Source of the DNA: a virus
DNA: 47,916 bases
Direction: 5' to 3' (one strand)
Virus record (IMG/VR): IMGVR_UViG_3300034012_001149
Location: 1 to 47,916 of that record
Positions within the stretch are counted from its first letter, which is position 1. Each line of letters opens with the position of its first letter. Below the pieces are notes generated by a model. The model had not been told where the DNA came from. It searched no databases and saw nothing but the letters and a program-made list of their open reading frames with translations. The position numbers and the translations under genes were made by a program. Shown here one piece after another: positions 1-7,638 of this stretch.

Positions 1-83
1 AGCAGCAGGGTGACGTATTTCCAGAACGTGTCAGTTACGCGCCCCGCCAAACTGGCAATGACACCATGCAGTACGCCGCTCAT
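1..83 (-). CDS. Partial small protein of unknown function (3' end outside window)
   Basis: A minus-strand reading frame opens with ATG at 83, two bases after the stop of the upstream gene, and stays open to the window edge, giving a 27-residue N-terminus beginning MSGVLHGVIASL. The segment is fairly hydrophobic with a W-K pair, so it could begin a small membrane or holin-like protein, but too little is present to say. The close spacing suggests translational coupling to the gene ending at 86. I saw no strong ribosome-binding site. The call rests on the open frame and operon position only. Confidence 0.55.
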   Translation of the reverse strand, partial: MSGVLHGVIASLAGRVTDTFWKYVTLL

Positions 84-85
84 GG

Positions 86-559
86 TCAGGTAAGCCCGTT
101 GCCAGAGATGATCCAGCTTGTGCTGGTAACCTTGATGGCCGTAGCCACACCGTAAGCCGCCAGCGTTCTGCTGCCCGTGGTTCCCGCTCCAGCCAAGTAC
201 ATCGTGTCCGTGGTGATGGCAATCGTCACGGTGTTGATCATGTTGATGAACGTGACCGTGGTGCCGACCGGGAACGCCACGCTGCCGTTTGCAGGGATCG
301 TGAACGTGCGGGCGTTGTTGTCCGTGATCGGGTGGACGATGCTCTTTCCAGAGTCAGACAAAACAAGCGTGTAAGCCGCGCTTTGAGCGTTCTGGGGCAG
401 GCTGATAACGTTGTTAAGGTTTACGCCCAACGCAGACTGAACGGCATTGACCGCGTCGGCCAAGTCGTTGTGGTGCGGCGCATGGTCATTCGCGCTGACC
501 GTGGTGTTGGTTTTGTTGGCGGCGACATTGTCAAGCGCGCCGGGATAGGTGCTTGGCAT
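86..559 (-). CDS. Virion surface/fibre-like protein
   Basis: 157 residues. The N-terminus carries a polar segment with the pattern HHNDLADAVNAVQSALG (about residues 29-45), which recurs at the start of phage head- or tail-fibre proteins. The rest is rich in T, S, V and G and looks beta-structured, with a segment like those in phage surface proteins (SGKSIVHPI, IPANGSVAF). It lies at the distal end of the head-gene run, consistent with a decoration or fibre subunit. The start has a strong GGAGG eight bases upstream. I am fairly sure it is a structural protein, but the precise role is inferred. Confidence 0.7.
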   Translation of the reverse strand: MPSTYPGALDNVAANKTNTTVSANDHAPHHNDLADAVNAVQSALGVNLNNVISLPQNAQSAAYTLVLSDSGKSIVHPITDNNARTFTIPANGSVAFPVGTTVTFINMINTVTIAITTDTMYLAGAGTTGSRTLAAYGVATAIKVTSTSWIISGNGLT

Positions 560-609
560 TTATTGAGCCTCCACATAGGTAGCGGCGTTCGCTGCTGTCA
601 TGCGCCACC

Positions 610-990
610 TCAAGCGTGGGAGATCGTCGCGCTGTTCATCGTGACCGACTGGCCCGACGCGAGGTTCGGGTTGTCGAGGATCAGGTCCGCTGCGCTGGCG
701 CCCACCGTCAGGCCGGTGATGATGTCGACGTCCGCGCTGGTGGTGACCGTGGCCTTGGCCGCAACACCAGCCGCCGAAGCGTTCGTGTTCAGGATGCCCG
801 CCGTGGCGCCGTTGGCGTCCGAGAAGGTCAGCACCGTGCCGGAGACCGTGCCAGCAGTGGCCGCCAAGGTGAAGGTGGCCAGCAGCACATCACCAGACGT
901 GAACAGCTTGAGCTTGCCACTGGCGCCAATGTCGGTGACCACCGCGTTCATGCGGGCGGTCTTGGTAGCGGTGCGGTAGATGACAGCCAT
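610..990 (-). CDS. Small beta-rich virion protein, possibly capsid decoration
   Basis: 126 residues beginning MAVIYRTATKTARM. It is almost entirely small and beta-forming residues (A, T, V, G), with no transmembrane segment or catalytic motif. The sequence style and the place in the head operon, after the two adaptor-like genes, fit a capsid decoration or minor virion protein. The start is preceded by GGGAG at good spacing. No named family is recognised, and the role is inferred from context. Confidence 0.65.
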   Translation of the reverse strand: MAVIYRTATKTARMNAVVTDIGASGKLKLFTSGDVLLATFTLAATAGTVSGTVLTFSDANGATAGILNTNASAAGVAAKATVTTSADVDIITGLTVGASAADLILDNPNLASGQSVTMNSATISHA

Positions 991-1002
991 GGTGGGCTCC
1001 CG

Positions 1003-1647
1003 TTACGTGATTCGTTGAAAGCGCACCCTCATGGGTGCATGGTTCATGCCGCCGTTGACGAAGGCACGCGCCTGCGTGACGCCTGAGCGGAATCTGGACG
1101 CGTACATGCCAGCAGCGGCAAGGTTGGTGTAGGGCTGGTCGGGGGTCACGAGCAGCCGGGCCAGAGCGCCGGCCGCCACGTCGTCCAGATACCGCTCCAG
1201 CAGAACGCCGTCGACCTCGGCTGAGGTGCGGCTAGGAACGAGCGCGATGCGCCCCGTGATCGCCCCTTGCACAGCCTCAGCGGGCCGGGGCGTCACGGTG
1301 ACCTCTTCCTGGTTGAACTGCGTGAAGACCTGGGGCGCGCCGACCAGCGACTGCCAGTCCCGCGTGTAGAGCCGCTCCAGTTCGAGCTGGCTCTTGCGCT
1401 CCAGCTTGCGACCGACGTAGTAGAGCGACAGCACCTGGGCCAGGATGTAGCCCCGGGGCACGTCGATGTCGCACACGTTCTCCCCGGCCTTCACGTTGAT
1501 CGGGTCGAGATCCTCTTGCAGCAAGAGCGTGTCTCGACAGAAGTCGATGCACGCGTTGCGAACCGCGATGACAGCTTGCGCGTCAAAGCAGGCCGGCGCG
1601 TACGGCAGCACGTGCGGCAAGAAGGACTCGTACGGAACTGGGGTCAC
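1003..1647 (-). CDS. Head-tail connector/adaptor-like protein
   Basis: 214 residues starting at a GTG whose GTGA overlaps the stop of the preceding gene, so the two are translationally coupled. The mixed helical N-terminus (FDAQAVIAVRNACIDFCRDT) and beta-rich middle resemble podophage proteins found between coat protein and tail genes, which form the head-completion or adaptor ring. It probably binds the portal with the protein encoded just upstream. No catalytic motif is visible. Assignment as a head-tail joining protein is from position and general resemblance. Confidence 0.65.
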   Translation of the reverse strand: MTPVPYESFLPHVLPYAPACFDAQAVIAVRNACIDFCRDTLLLQEDLDPINVKAGENVCDIDVPRGYILAQVLSLYYVGRKLERKSQLELERLYTRDWQSLVGAPQVFTQFNQEEVTVTPRPAEAVQGAITGRIALVPSRTSAEVDGVLLERYLDDVAAGALARLLVTPDQPYTNLAAAGMYASRFRSGVTQARAFVNGGMNHAPMRVRFQRIT

Positions 1648-2333
1648 TTCGTCCCGCCCGGCGAGTTAGGGTTGAAGCCCCCCATGGACGCGTTCGGGTT
1701 TGAGGCGACTTCGGACGCCGTCTTGCCCTGCATGGCCCCCTGGAACTGCGCGAAGTACGCGGTGGCGAGCTGCGCGTTGTTGGCGTACTCGGCGTCCTTG
1801 GTGTAGGCCCGGAACAGGATGTAGTTCAGCAGCGACGTCATGTAGATGTCGTCGATGGAGATCGTGCTCACCAGCGTCGCGTCTGTTGGCGCGGCCACGT
1901 AGATGACTTCGACCTGCCCCATGCCGGAGGCCGGCTGCGGCGGGTACACGTAGAACGTCTTGGGGTCCAGCGGCGTGTAGACGTAGTGCTTGGCTGCGGC
2001 GCTGGGCGTGGAGCTGTGCCAGCCCTTGATCTGAGCGTCCAGGATCTCGCGGGTGACCACGCGGACCGCGTCGCCGGGGGTGCTACCGTTGGTGCCCATG
2101 TTGCGCACCACGTCCACCAGAGACACGCCGTCAGCGGGCAGCACCTGCTTGGTGCCGGCCACGAGCTGCAACGAGACGTTCTTGACGCAGGCGTTGGGCT
2201 TGTAGAGCGCGATCTCGCGCTGCCCGTCGTTCAGCCAGTCCAGCAGCTCGGTCTGAGGCCAGCGGATGTTCGTCGGGTCTTGAAGGACGACGGCGGCGCG
2301 GGCAAGAAGCGACGCCACAGTGGTGACAGCCAT
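1644..2333 (-). CDS. Phage adaptor (gp4-type) head-completion protein
   Basis: 229 residues. The N-terminus has the layout of phage head-to-tail adaptors: VASLLARAAVVLQDPTN, then RWPQTELLDWLNDGQREIA, a pattern I recognise in adaptor proteins downstream of coat genes (DUF6682-like, from memory). These assemble as a dodecamer below the portal and start the tail channel. The start has AGGAG seven bases upstream. It is the first gene after the hairpin following the coat gene, and overlaps the next gene by a GTGA junction. The ligand-binding details are unknown. Confidence 0.75.
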   Translation of the reverse strand: MAVTTVASLLARAAVVLQDPTNIRWPQTELLDWLNDGQREIALYKPNACVKNVSLQLVAGTKQVLPADGVSLVDVVRNMGTNGSTPGDAVRVVTREILDAQIKGWHSSTPSAAAKHYVYTPLDPKTFYVYPPQPASGMGQVEVIYVAAPTDATLVSTISIDDIYMTSLLNYILFRAYTKDAEYANNAQLATAYFAQFQGAMQGKTASEVASNPNASMGGFNPNSPGGTK

Positions 2334-2377
2334 GAAGACTCCTGACTGAGTTAGGACCTACTCACATGCTAACACGA

Positions 2378-2393
2378 GGGCCCCGAAGGGCCC
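2378..2393 (-). terminator. TTCG-loop hairpin after the coat gene
   Basis: On the minus strand, GGGCCC-TTCG-GGGCCC forms a perfect six-pair stem with a very stable loop, 19 bases past the coat-protein stop and before the adaptor genes. No T-tract follows, so it may be a partial terminator, a pause, or an mRNA 3' end protecting the abundant coat message. Confidence 0.6.
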
Positions 2394-2411
2394 CCGCGTC
2401 AGCTATTGCTA

Positions 2412-3401
2412 TCAGCCCTTGACGACTGCGTAGGCCAGAGCTTCCGGCTTCACGACCTTGCGGCCGTAGATCATCAGGCCGCGCACCAGGGTCCCGAAGT
2501 CATTCGGGTTGGGCAGGCTCTCGACCTTGTTGATCTGGCTGGCGAAGGTCATGGCCGACTTGTGGCCGGCGATCATCACGTGCCGCTTGATCTTGCCGGC
2601 GTCCGCGCCACCCGTGTAGTTCTGGTTGGCGGCGGCCTTGGGCAGCAGGTTCGACACGTAAATGTCGAAGCGGTCGATGCGCCCGATCTTGCCGTTGCGC
2701 AGGATCGACTGGCTGTCGCCAGTGACGTACGCCTGAGCCAGGGGGGACTGCATCAGGAGTTGGCGCTCGTACGGCGTGAGGACCAGGAAGCGGTCGCTCT
2801 CGGGCACGTTCTGCTCGTCCAGGATGTTGCCCATCGACACGATCGTGTTCAGGATCAGCGGGGGGCTGGAAGCAGCCGCGTAGTCCAGAGGCGACGCGTC
2901 GGTGCCCATGTTGTACTGGCCGGACAGCGCACCAGCGGTCGCGCCGACGTTGGCCGCAGCCGCGTCGCTGAACGTGTTCAGGAAGCAGTCGGTGTCGAGC
3001 CGGATCTTCATCTGGTTGGCCGCGTCCGTCGTGAACATGTCCATCAGATTGGGCTGAGACTGGTACTCCAGCACGTCGGAGACGTTCACGCCGAAGTAGA
3101 AGCCCTTGTCGATCTGCAACTCGATCGTGTTCGGGACCGGCACCTCGTAGGTCAGCGACTGGCCCACCGTGTAGGCGTTGATCGTGATCGTCGGGATGTT
3201 GTTGATGATGACCTTGTCGCCCATGTTCTTGATGTCGCCTTCCCAATTGGTGTTGGAGACATCGCCGAACGTGGTGCTCGCGTAGAACTTGACGTTCAGC
3301 TTGGACGACCAGATGGCCGGAATGAAGGTGCCGGAGTAGGCCGGGTTCGTGTTGAACGGGGCCTGTACGGCATAGGCTGCGCCTGGGGTGATGGTAGACA
3401 T
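2412..3401 (-). CDS. Major capsid (coat) protein
   Basis: 329 residues, the size and style of podophage HK97-fold coat proteins. Recognisable blocks are the N-terminal IPAIWSSKLNVKFYASTTF, the MGDKVIINNIPTITI strand region, the QIDKGFYFGVNVSDV segment typical of P22-type or related coats, and the C-terminal RHVMIAGHKSAMTFASQINK region. It follows the scaffold-like gene, as expected for a capsid-assembly pair. The start has AGGAG eight bases upstream. The hairpin just after its stop may separate its message from the adaptor genes. Confidence is high that this is the coat protein; the exact subfamily is uncertain. Confidence 0.9.
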   Translation of the reverse strand: MSTITPGAAYAVQAPFNTNPAYSGTFIPAIWSSKLNVKFYASTTFGDVSNTNWEGDIKNMGDKVIINNIPTITINAYTVGQSLTYEVPVPNTIELQIDKGFYFGVNVSDVLEYQSQPNLMDMFTTDAANQMKIRLDTDCFLNTFSDAAAANVGATAGALSGQYNMGTDASPLDYAAASSPPLILNTIVSMGNILDEQNVPESDRFLVLTPYERQLLMQSPLAQAYVTGDSQSILRNGKIGRIDRFDIYVSNLLPKAAANQNYTGGADAGKIKRHVMIAGHKSAMTFASQINKVESLPNPNDFGTLVRGLMIYGRKVVKPEALAYAVVKG

Positions 3402-3448
3402 GTGAGAAGCTCCTAGTTCACGGTTTTCAACTCACCACCCCCGGGGAC

Positions 3449-4441
3449 TTACGGTGTGACCCGTCCCTCCGCGAGAGCAGCGTTCAGTTCTGCTTCGAGC
3501 CGGCCAGCCTCGTCCACCGCCCCCTTCTGCATCAGCCGCATCAGCCGCATGCTCTCGGTCTGATACTCGGCGCCCGTGTAGGTGCGCTTGGTGTTGGCAG
3601 TGGGGGTGGAGGCGCTCGACTTGCTCGGCGCGACCTGACGTTGCAGCTCTTGTTTGGCGGGTGCGGGGGCCGGCGCCGCAGCGTTCGGGTCCAGCGTCGG
3701 GTGCTTGCCGAAGAAGTTCTCGAAGACTTCGAGAACCGTCTTCACGTCGCGGCGGCCGGCTGCGTCCTTCAGTGCCATGTCCCACGTCACCGTGGTCCCT
3801 GGAATCCGGGCGCCGAGCCACTCCTGGCACTCGGCTGTAGCCTGCACCTTGTCCCAGCCCGGAAGGCGAGCGTCGAGCGCCTCGAAGAAGCGTTCGTTCG
3901 CCGTCTTGGCCGTGGACTCCACGACTTCACCGACCTGACCTTTGGCTTCGGCGAGCTGCCCTTGCAGCGCCTCGATTCGCTCGACGTACTTCGTCTCGCG
4001 CTTGCCAAATTCCTCTTTGGCGATACGGCGAGCGAGGTCCACCAAGTCCTCACCAAAAGCGTCAACGTCCTTTTTCGTCACCAGATCGGCTTCGGGCTCG
4101 GGAGGCGGAGCCTCCTTGACCTTCAACTGCTGCGTGAGCTGCGACACCGACTCCGTGAGCGTTTGCACCTGCTGCTGTAGCGCAGGCACTTGGCTGTTGT
4201 ACTGACCTTGCAGCGACAAGTAGCGTTGCCGCCACGTGTTGCTGTCATCGTCAGCCGGTTTCGGCGGCTCAGCCGGCGCAGGTGCCGGGGCTGGTGCCGG
4301 AGCACTTCCCTGCGGGTCCTTGGGCGAATCGGGTGGAGGGTCGTCCGGCTTGGGTTCGTTCGCTTTGAGGGCGTCTGCAACCTGACGTTCGTACTGCTCC
4401 AGCGCATCAGCCTGCGCCTGGACCTGTTTGGGCAATGCCAT
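3449..4441 (-). CDS. Capsid scaffolding-like protein
   Basis: 330 residues starting MALPKQVQ; this ATG has GGAG five bases upstream and is preferred over an ATG 14 codons earlier. The sequence is acidic and hydrophilic, with a Pro/Ala-rich linker near residues 40-65, a predicted coiled coil (about residues 70-115, runs of Q and L), a second helical part around 150-210, and a basic, helical C-terminus. That layout and its position between portal and coat genes fit an internal scaffold that directs coat assembly and then leaves. There is no enzyme motif; a scaffold-protease fusion is not supported. Confidence 0.7.
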   Translation of the reverse strand: MALPKQVQAQADALEQYERQVADALKANEPKPDDPPPDSPKDPQGSAPAPAPAPAPAEPPKPADDDSNTWRQRYLSLQGQYNSQVPALQQQVQTLTESVSQLTQQLKVKEAPPPEPEADLVTKKDVDAFGEDLVDLARRIAKEEFGKRETKYVERIEALQGQLAEAKGQVGEVVESTAKTANERFFEALDARLPGWDKVQATAECQEWLGARIPGTTVTWDMALKDAAGRRDVKTVLEVFENFFGKHPTLDPNAAAPAPAPAKQELQRQVAPSKSSASTPTANTKRTYTGAEYQTESMRLMRLMQKGAVDEAGRLEAELNAALAEGRVTP

Positions 4442-4505
4442 GAATACTCCATCGCCGGCCCCGCAAGGATGGGGCTTGGGCAAGTTGAAAAACCGACGCC
4501 GGGCG

Positions 4506-4748
4506 TTAGGCCTTGGGCGCTCGGACCTTCTCTGCCACCTGCGGAGCGTTCCGCAGAAGGTCGAGAATCTCAGCGACTTCCTTGGCCATGCCTTGCAGCC
4601 TTGGAGTCGCTTCGCCGGACGAGTCCAGCAAGTTCAGTTGCAGCCTTCGGAGTTCGGTGTCCAGCAGCGCCAGGAGCACCTCTCCATCAGGGTTGCGAGC
4701 CAGCCGCGCCAGTGCTTGGTACTGGTGGGCGTCTGGCCGGGTTAGCAT
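4506..4748 (-). CDS. Small helical phage protein of unknown function
   Basis: 80 residues beginning MLTRPDAHQYQALARL, largely helical with leucine-rich spacing and repeated E/R pairs. It lies one base past the stop of the upstream gene, in the portal-to-scaffold interval where podophages carry small accessory genes. The start codon sits inside a GTTAGCAT sequence, one of the recurring GTTAGCA motifs. I do not recognise a function. Confidence 0.65.
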   Translation of the reverse strand: MLTRPDAHQYQALARLARNPDGEVLLALLDTELRRLQLNLLDSSGEATPRLQGMAKEVAEILDLLRNAPQVAEKVRAPKA

Positions 4749-4749
4749 T

Positions 4750-5298
4750 TCAGCAAGCCTTGCCGTGGGACTTCAGCGCACCGCGCTTGACCAGTCCGCC
4801 GTCGGCAAAACCAAATGCGGAGCGAACGCGCTCACCGACAGGTCGGGAATCGGTTCCCGTGCCACTGGAGCGAGCGCTGTCTCGGGAGGCCTTGGCGCGT
4901 TCAGCCAAAGACCGCGTGTCCGTCGTCGTCGAAGAGCCCTGGCGCTCAGAGCCCCCCATGCGGGAGGTTACCGAGCGCGAGTCCGTATCCGCGCTGCCCA
5001 TACGGGCGCGGGTGAGAGTGTCCTTTGCGCGGGCAGAAACCGACTTGCTCTCGTCGTCCTTGGGGTATCGCTTGGCGACGACCTCAACGCGCTGGGGCGC
5101 GGCAGGGGCAGCGGCAGGCGAACTCTTGGGGGCTGCCGGCTTGCTCGGGGCTTTGCGCACCGGGGCGCTGGCCGTCTGGGGCTTCGCCGGCATCAGCTCG
5201 TCATCGCGCCGCAGATCAGCGCCGTCTTCGGGCATGCTGCTCACTTCGCCGCCGTCGTAGTAACGGCCAACCTTCTTGGTCTTCATGAGGGACTTCAT
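4750..5298 (-). CDS. Disordered basic virion-associated protein with FADGG motif
   Basis: 182 residues, very rich in S, R, K, A and P, and probably disordered. It contains YDGGEV near residue 14 and FADGGLV near 165, short glycine motifs common in podophage virion proteins. An ATG at codon 5 (MKTKKVG) is an alternative start. The first ATG lies one base after the stop of the 52-residue gene upstream, so coupling is likely. Function is unknown; a minor capsid or ejected protein is plausible. Confidence 0.6.
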   Translation of the reverse strand: MKSLMKTKKVGRYYDGGEVSSMPEDGADLRRDDELMPAKPQTASAPVRKAPSKPAAPKSSPAAAPAAPQRVEVVAKRYPKDDESKSVSARAKDTLTRARMGSADTDSRSVTSRMGGSERQGSSTTTDTRSLAERAKASRDSARSSGTGTDSRPVGERVRSAFGFADGGLVKRGALKSHGKAC

Positions 5299-5299
5299 T

Positions 5300-5458
5300 T
5301 CAGCGGGCCTTTCGCTTCATTGCGGGTGTCTTGGCGGGGAACTTCACGCCCTTCTTGGCGTACTCGGCTTTCTCCTCGGCCATCAGCCGGGGCGACGCAC
5401 CGCCGCGCTTCAAGGCCTTGGCCTCTTCGTTGGCGTGTGCTTGCATCGAGCGCTTCAT
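5300..5458 (-). CDS. 52-residue basic protein, unknown
   Basis: A short frame, MKRSMQAHANEEAKALKRG to the end MKRKAR, with a good AGGAG eight bases before the ATG and a stop one base before the next start. It is lysine- and alanine-rich, with EEKAEYAKKGVKF in the middle. Size, ribosome-binding site and tight packing with both neighbours support a real gene. It resembles small basic proteins next to portal genes in other podophages; the role is unknown. Confidence 0.7.
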   Translation of the reverse strand: MKRSMQAHANEEAKALKRGGASPRLMAEEKAEYAKKGVKFPAKTPAMKRKAR

Positions 5459-5506
5459 GGGTTCAGCTCCTAACAGTCGCGGTTGTATCCGAAGTAGGCG
5501 CTAACG

Positions 5507-7585
5507 TCAAGCCCCTGCGGGCTCGAAGTTGTCCGTCACGGGTGCTCCGTCCATCAACTGCTGCCCGCCCGGGGCCGCCTGCTGGCCGGGGTTCGGCAGT
5601 GCCTGGGCGCCCTGGGGCATGCCCATCTGCATCATCTGCTGGAGCTGCTGCTGCACGCGCAGGCGCTGCGGAGGCGGCACCACTTCGTCTGGGTGCACGT
5701 CGAGCTGCTTGACCGTCTCGCGCAGCAGCGTGGCCCGGCCGTCCAGGCCCATGATCTGCATGTCGATGGGGTTGGCGGTGGCGGCCAGGAACTCGTTGCG
5801 CCGCACCTGGGCGGCTTCCTTGGCCAGCACGGAGCTGACGCCACGGGCCACGATCTGCGCGTCGCCCTTCAGCTCCGGGTCGTCGCTGTACTTCATGTTG
5901 TGGAAGTACAGGCGCTCCAGCAGCTCGCTCATGGCGCGGTCGATGTTGGACACCACCTGCTTGATGGACTTGTTGGCGTTGTTCATGAGCATGCTCATGC
6001 CAGACGCCGTGCGCCCTGCCCCACCCGCCGGGGCGCTGCCGGTCATGTAGCGCGGCACGCCCGAATACTCGTCGGCCAGCACGCTGAACTTCTCGTAGAC
6101 GAACAGCAGCTCCTGGGCGTTGGAGTTGGGCTGGAAGAAGCCCACCGGCGCAGCCGAGGACCCCATCGGGTCGCTCGTGACTTGGTGGATCTTCCAGGGG
6201 TAGAGGTTCGTGATGTCCTCGCCTGCCGGCATGCGGTCGATGTTGACCCACGCCTGCGGCCCCGAGCTGATCCCCATGTTGTTGGCCAGCGCCCGGGCGG
6301 CGGAGTTGCACATCTCCTGGCAGTCCTTGATGAGGTCGTAGACCGAGTTGCCCCAGAAGGTCCCCGGCACGTCCTCGTAGGAGGCCTTGTAGTAGGGCTT
6401 GCGCCCCAGCGGGTCGAAGTTCAGCGACGCCTTGATGACCTTCTCGCCGATGAGCCACGCCTCGCAGGGGTACTGCTTGGCGGTGTCGGGCACCTCGGTC
6501 TCATCGAGCCCCCAGTCGCGCAGCATCTGGCCCGAGACCATGCCCCAGAACTGGAGCGCGTCGATCAGGTGCTCGGAGTTCTGCATGACCGCAGTCGTGG
6601 AGCGGCCCTCGGCCTGCGCCTTGGTCGAGTCAACGACGAGCCACTCCTGCAAGCCGCCGCGACCGTAGTCCTCAAGCACCATGCGGATGGCGCCGTCGTC
6701 GTAGCCCTCGACGCCGATCATCGCCTCCAGGTCGGCTTGGCGCAGCTTGTGCCGCTCGATGAGGTAGCCGTCCTGGATGCCGGTGGACGCCGGGCTCGGG
6801 TAGATCATGAACGGGTCGACGCGCTCCCACTCCAGCACAAGGTCGTCGATGATCGAGAGCTGAAAGCCGCCCATCGCGTCGGCGTTCCACTTCAGCCTGG
6901 GCTTGCGCCGGATGATCGGGCCCTTCAGGAACGCGCAGGGGAACGTGGTCAGGTCGTCGATGAAGGCGTCCACCGCCGGCAGGAACCCGCCCTCGATGAG
7001 CTGGTCCTCCATCTTGTCTTCCATGCGGCGGGTGCTGTACTTCGCCTGATCCTGGAGGTTGTACACGTACTCCTGGCGCAGCTCGTTGAGGTAGCGGCGC
7101 AACTGGATGGGTGGCAGGGCCTGCCCCGTGGCCTGGATGACCATGGCCACCTGCTGCACGGCGTGCTGGCGCAGCTCCTCCATCAACGGGGGCGGCAGGT
7201 CCGGCGAGGGTGTGGGGCGCAGCGTCCACGGCTTCTCGCTGCCCTGGCCGAGCATCACGTCACGTAGCCACCCAGAGGCGCCACGGCACTTGTTGCTCAT
7301 GAGCATCATGAAGATCTCGGAGCCGCCCTGCTCGCGGATCTTGGTCAGCACGTCGGGGTCGTACTCCCCGCGCCGGGCGCGCACCGCCTTGAACATGCGC
7401 GGCTCGACCGTCTGCTCCTTGGCTTTGCGAGCCTCGGTCCAGCAGCGGCGAACGTGGCCTGCAAGCTCACGGATGAGCGGCTGGGCCTGCGCAACTTGCG
7501 CGGCCTTGCGCTCCTGGTCGGCGACGTCTTTGGCCGACATGGCGGGCAGAATCCCGCCCACGCTGATACCAAGGGTCGGAGTCAT
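5507..7585 (-). CDS. Portal protein
   Basis: 692 residues, within the usual size for large podophage portals. It forms the 12-subunit ring at the capsid vertex through which DNA is packaged and ejected. Recognisable are the helical N-terminus (DQERKAAQVAQAQPLIREL), a region with WTLRPTPSPDLPPP, a central LVLEWERVDPFMIYPSP block, EDVPGTFWGNSVYDLIKDCQ typical of such portals, and a Gln/Pro-rich C-terminus. It lies directly after the large terminase gene. A 13-base motif containing GTTAGCA lies 31-43 bases upstream. No strong ribosome-binding site precedes the first ATG; ATG at codon 16 is an alternative. Confidence 0.9.
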   Translation of the reverse strand: MTPTLGISVGGILPAMSAKDVADQERKAAQVAQAQPLIRELAGHVRRCWTEARKAKEQTVEPRMFKAVRARRGEYDPDVLTKIREQGGSEIFMMLMSNKCRGASGWLRDVMLGQGSEKPWTLRPTPSPDLPPPLMEELRQHAVQQVAMVIQATGQALPPIQLRRYLNELRQEYVYNLQDQAKYSTRRMEDKMEDQLIEGGFLPAVDAFIDDLTTFPCAFLKGPIIRRKPRLKWNADAMGGFQLSIIDDLVLEWERVDPFMIYPSPASTGIQDGYLIERHKLRQADLEAMIGVEGYDDGAIRMVLEDYGRGGLQEWLVVDSTKAQAEGRSTTAVMQNSEHLIDALQFWGMVSGQMLRDWGLDETEVPDTAKQYPCEAWLIGEKVIKASLNFDPLGRKPYYKASYEDVPGTFWGNSVYDLIKDCQEMCNSAARALANNMGISSGPQAWVNIDRMPAGEDITNLYPWKIHQVTSDPMGSSAAPVGFFQPNSNAQELLFVYEKFSVLADEYSGVPRYMTGSAPAGGAGRTASGMSMLMNNANKSIKQVVSNIDRAMSELLERLYFHNMKYSDDPELKGDAQIVARGVSSVLAKEAAQVRRNEFLAATANPIDMQIMGLDGRATLLRETVKQLDVHPDEVVPPPQRLRVQQQLQQMMQMGMPQGAQALPNPGQQAAPGGQQLMDGAPVTDNFEPAGA

Positions 7586-7638
7586 GTATCGCCCGGTTAG
7601 ATGGTGGCTTTGGCGATGTTAGCACGTGCTTCGGCGTT

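Noticed and set aside
1-83. Circular join of the two window ends into one gene
   Set aside because: Reading from the right-end frame into base 1 gives TAG at once, so the halves do not form one gene and contiguity is not shown.
2406-3416. Plus-strand 336-codon open frame
   Set aside because: Antisense shadow of the major capsid gene, with His/Val/Arg-rich sequence and no ribosome-binding site or domain.
5693-7267. Plus-strand 524-codon open frame
   Set aside because: Antisense to the portal gene; composition bias, no family resemblance.
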